A DNA stretch of 25,461 bases, taken from assembly GCA_036897485.1 (NCBI GenBank), contig JAYMTF010001197.1, forward strand, positions 1-25,461, read 5' to 3'. Source of the stretch: Pelargonium nanum (lineage: Eukaryota; Streptophyta; Magnoliopsida; Geraniales; Geraniaceae). The translations under genes and the position numbers were made by a program. This document shows, one piece after another, positions 24,015-25,461 of this stretch (positions within the stretch are counted from its first letter, which is position 1; every line of letters starts with the position of its first letter). Under the pieces are notes generated by a model. That model was not told where the DNA came from. It saw nothing but the letters and a program-made list of their open reading frames with translations, and did not search any database.

Positions 24015-25205
24015 GCAAAATAGAGAGAAGAAGTAGAAGAAAATAAAAGGGTTCTGATGAGTGAAAGGTGGTGAGGCTTCCAAAAGATATTATGAGCAGA
24101 AAGCTAAAAAGCTATGGCTTTTCTTTATTTTTTTCTTATATCTTTTGCTTTTGTTTGTTTGAATGGGTCTTGTAGGTTGTGTTTGTGGGTTAGAGAGTAC
24201 TAATAAACAAAAAGGAAAGAAGTGATGTTTGGAAGAGAAAGAAAAGGATTTGAGGTGATATGATCAAAATGGAAAAGGAAATGTTGTACGGTTATAGATA
24301 GAGTTGTTTTTGCATATGTATACATGACATAGGTTTCTTGCGGTTAGGTGAGTCAATGAACCCTACTTCAGTTTAATGGCCGACTAATGGTGAAAATTAC
24401 TTTTTTGTTTGCCAGCTCGTGCATGTATTCTTCATTTCATAATTCGGTATTTGACTAACCATGTTGCATAACGAGTGTATTTGATGTTTTTCACGTATCC
24501 TTCTGATAAACAAATGTGAGTTTCGTCTTCTCCTAAGTACCTAATTATTTCTTTCTATCGAAACTTCTCTAATGCTTATGTCAACTCTTTGTCTTTATTT
24601 GTTATTCTACACTTATAATATAGTGTTTAAAGCATACATTTCCACTATTCATGCCAAGTTATTTATAGTAAAGTATTTTCTTTTACTTTTACAGTTGTCG
24701 GCTCTGTATTTATCGTTGTGCAATGCACTCCTATTCTCTAAAGATGAGCTTATTCTTAATTTAGGCTTTTATGTTTATGGGATACTATCTTGATGTTATT
24801 TATATGCTTACATCAACATGTTCAAACAGAGGTTTAAACTCCGGCCTCTTCCTCCCATTGTTGTTTAGTTGTTCGAATTTTATAACCTTGCTCTTTCTCA
24901 ACCCTTGCCAAACTTGTGGTCTATAATCGCATGTTTTAAGGATGTTTGCCTGGGGATTAGTGTGACCCTTTCCTTCGACATCATATTTGGATGTTTATAT
25001 ATACCGGTTAAACAAAATTATATTAACACTCGGAAGTCATTTTGACAAGGACTCTAGATTAGTCGGTCCATTTCAAATTATACAAGTGTAAAATGCATGA
25101 CTTCAACTAATTTTTTTTTAAAAAAAATAAGATTTACATTTTGAGAAGGATGTAAAATTTTGAAGTTACCATGAAAATGACATGTTCTGAAACCATCAAT
25201 CGAGC

Positions 25206-25229
25206 CTTTCCTATTACAAAATAGGAAAG
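25206..25229. repeat. 10-bp perfect inverted repeat
   Basis: CTTTCCTATT (25206-25215) and AATAGGAAAG (25220-25229) are complementary around the loop ACAA. No gene adjoins it, so a terminator role is not supported. Confidence 0.6.
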
Positions 25230-25426
25230 CTTGTCCCCTACATGCTACTACATTACATCATCAATCGGTCCTTTAAATTCTGTGTATGGCTTGATTTGAT
25301 ACAAGATATGAATGCTCCTCAATATATTATATATATTACGTATCATACATCACTCACAGTCACTACCACACCCGTGCATGAGACATTGAGACCTTGGCCA
25401 TCCCCTTAACTGAGGGAACACCTCAC

Positions 25427-25451
25427 CCCAACCCAACCCAACCCAACCCAA
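25427..25451. repeat. (CCCAA)5 microsatellite
   Basis: Five perfect CCCAA units near the window end. The unit differs from the plant telomere unit CCCTAAA. Confidence 0.85.
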
Positions 25452-25461
25452 CGTAGCTACA

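Larger units (their letters stand above)
24084..25461. other. Region upstream of the IDA-like gene and intergenic DNA
   Basis: No gene was recognised. A TATA-like word GATATAAG occurs on the minus strand near 24135-24142 and could serve the peptide gene. The remainder is AT-rich, with open frames of low complexity only. Confidence 0.5.

Noticed and set aside
24572..24793. 73-codon open frame
   Set aside because: Low-complexity hydrophobic translation of AT-rich DNA with no start context or family features.
25206..25229. Rho-independent-type terminator hairpin
   Set aside because: This is plant nuclear DNA and no transcription unit ends there.
25427..25451. Telomere-like array
   Set aside because: The unit is CCCAA, not CCCTAAA, and only five copies are present.

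Overview
The window looks like nuclear DNA of a dicot plant. It is AT-rich, has many GT-AG introns, and carries plant-specific families (G-type lectin receptor kinase, plant WNK kinase, TONSOKU, IDA-like peptide). A rosid, possibly Rosaceae, would fit, but the species cannot be fixed from the sequence alone.

Layout. (1) 1-1742, minus strand: the 5' two-thirds of an intact, intronless G-type lectin receptor kinase (LECRK type), cut by the window edge. (2) 2853-3725: wreckage of related genes, namely a kinase pseudogene with internal deletions on the minus strand and a short PAN-domain fragment in the opposite orientation. (3) 4660-8346, plus strand: a complete WNK6-type 'with no lysine' kinase gene with TATA box, G-box and a leader intron. 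(4) 8830-9652, plus strand: a decayed BMT5-like (DUF2431) methyltransferase pseudogene. (5) 9653-11260: intergenic DNA holding a 5' fragment of U6 snRNA bracketed by a 16-bp direct repeat, and a two-copy tandem repeat of about 300 bp. (6) 11270-22025, plus strand: a complete 20-exon TONSOKU (TSK/BRUSHY1/MGOUN3) gene of 1331 codons before the stop, with an E2F-type site just upstream and several repeats in its introns, including a likely miniature LTR element (TRIM). (7) 23772-24014, minus strand: a small IDA-like (IDL6/7-type) peptide hormone precursor. (8) 24084-25461: AT-rich DNA with no gene seen.

These genes do not form a functional unit; each has its own promoter, as is normal for plant chromosomes. 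The themes are cell-surface perception (LECRK), kinase signalling (WNK6), replication-coupled chromatin repair (TSK) and peptide signalling (IDL). I did not find a convincing new multi-gene system. The most unusual item is the 3'-truncated, tail-less U6 retrocopy at 10059-10125. Exon boundaries were placed by hand from splice consensus, reading-frame phase and recalled family conservation; no database was searched.
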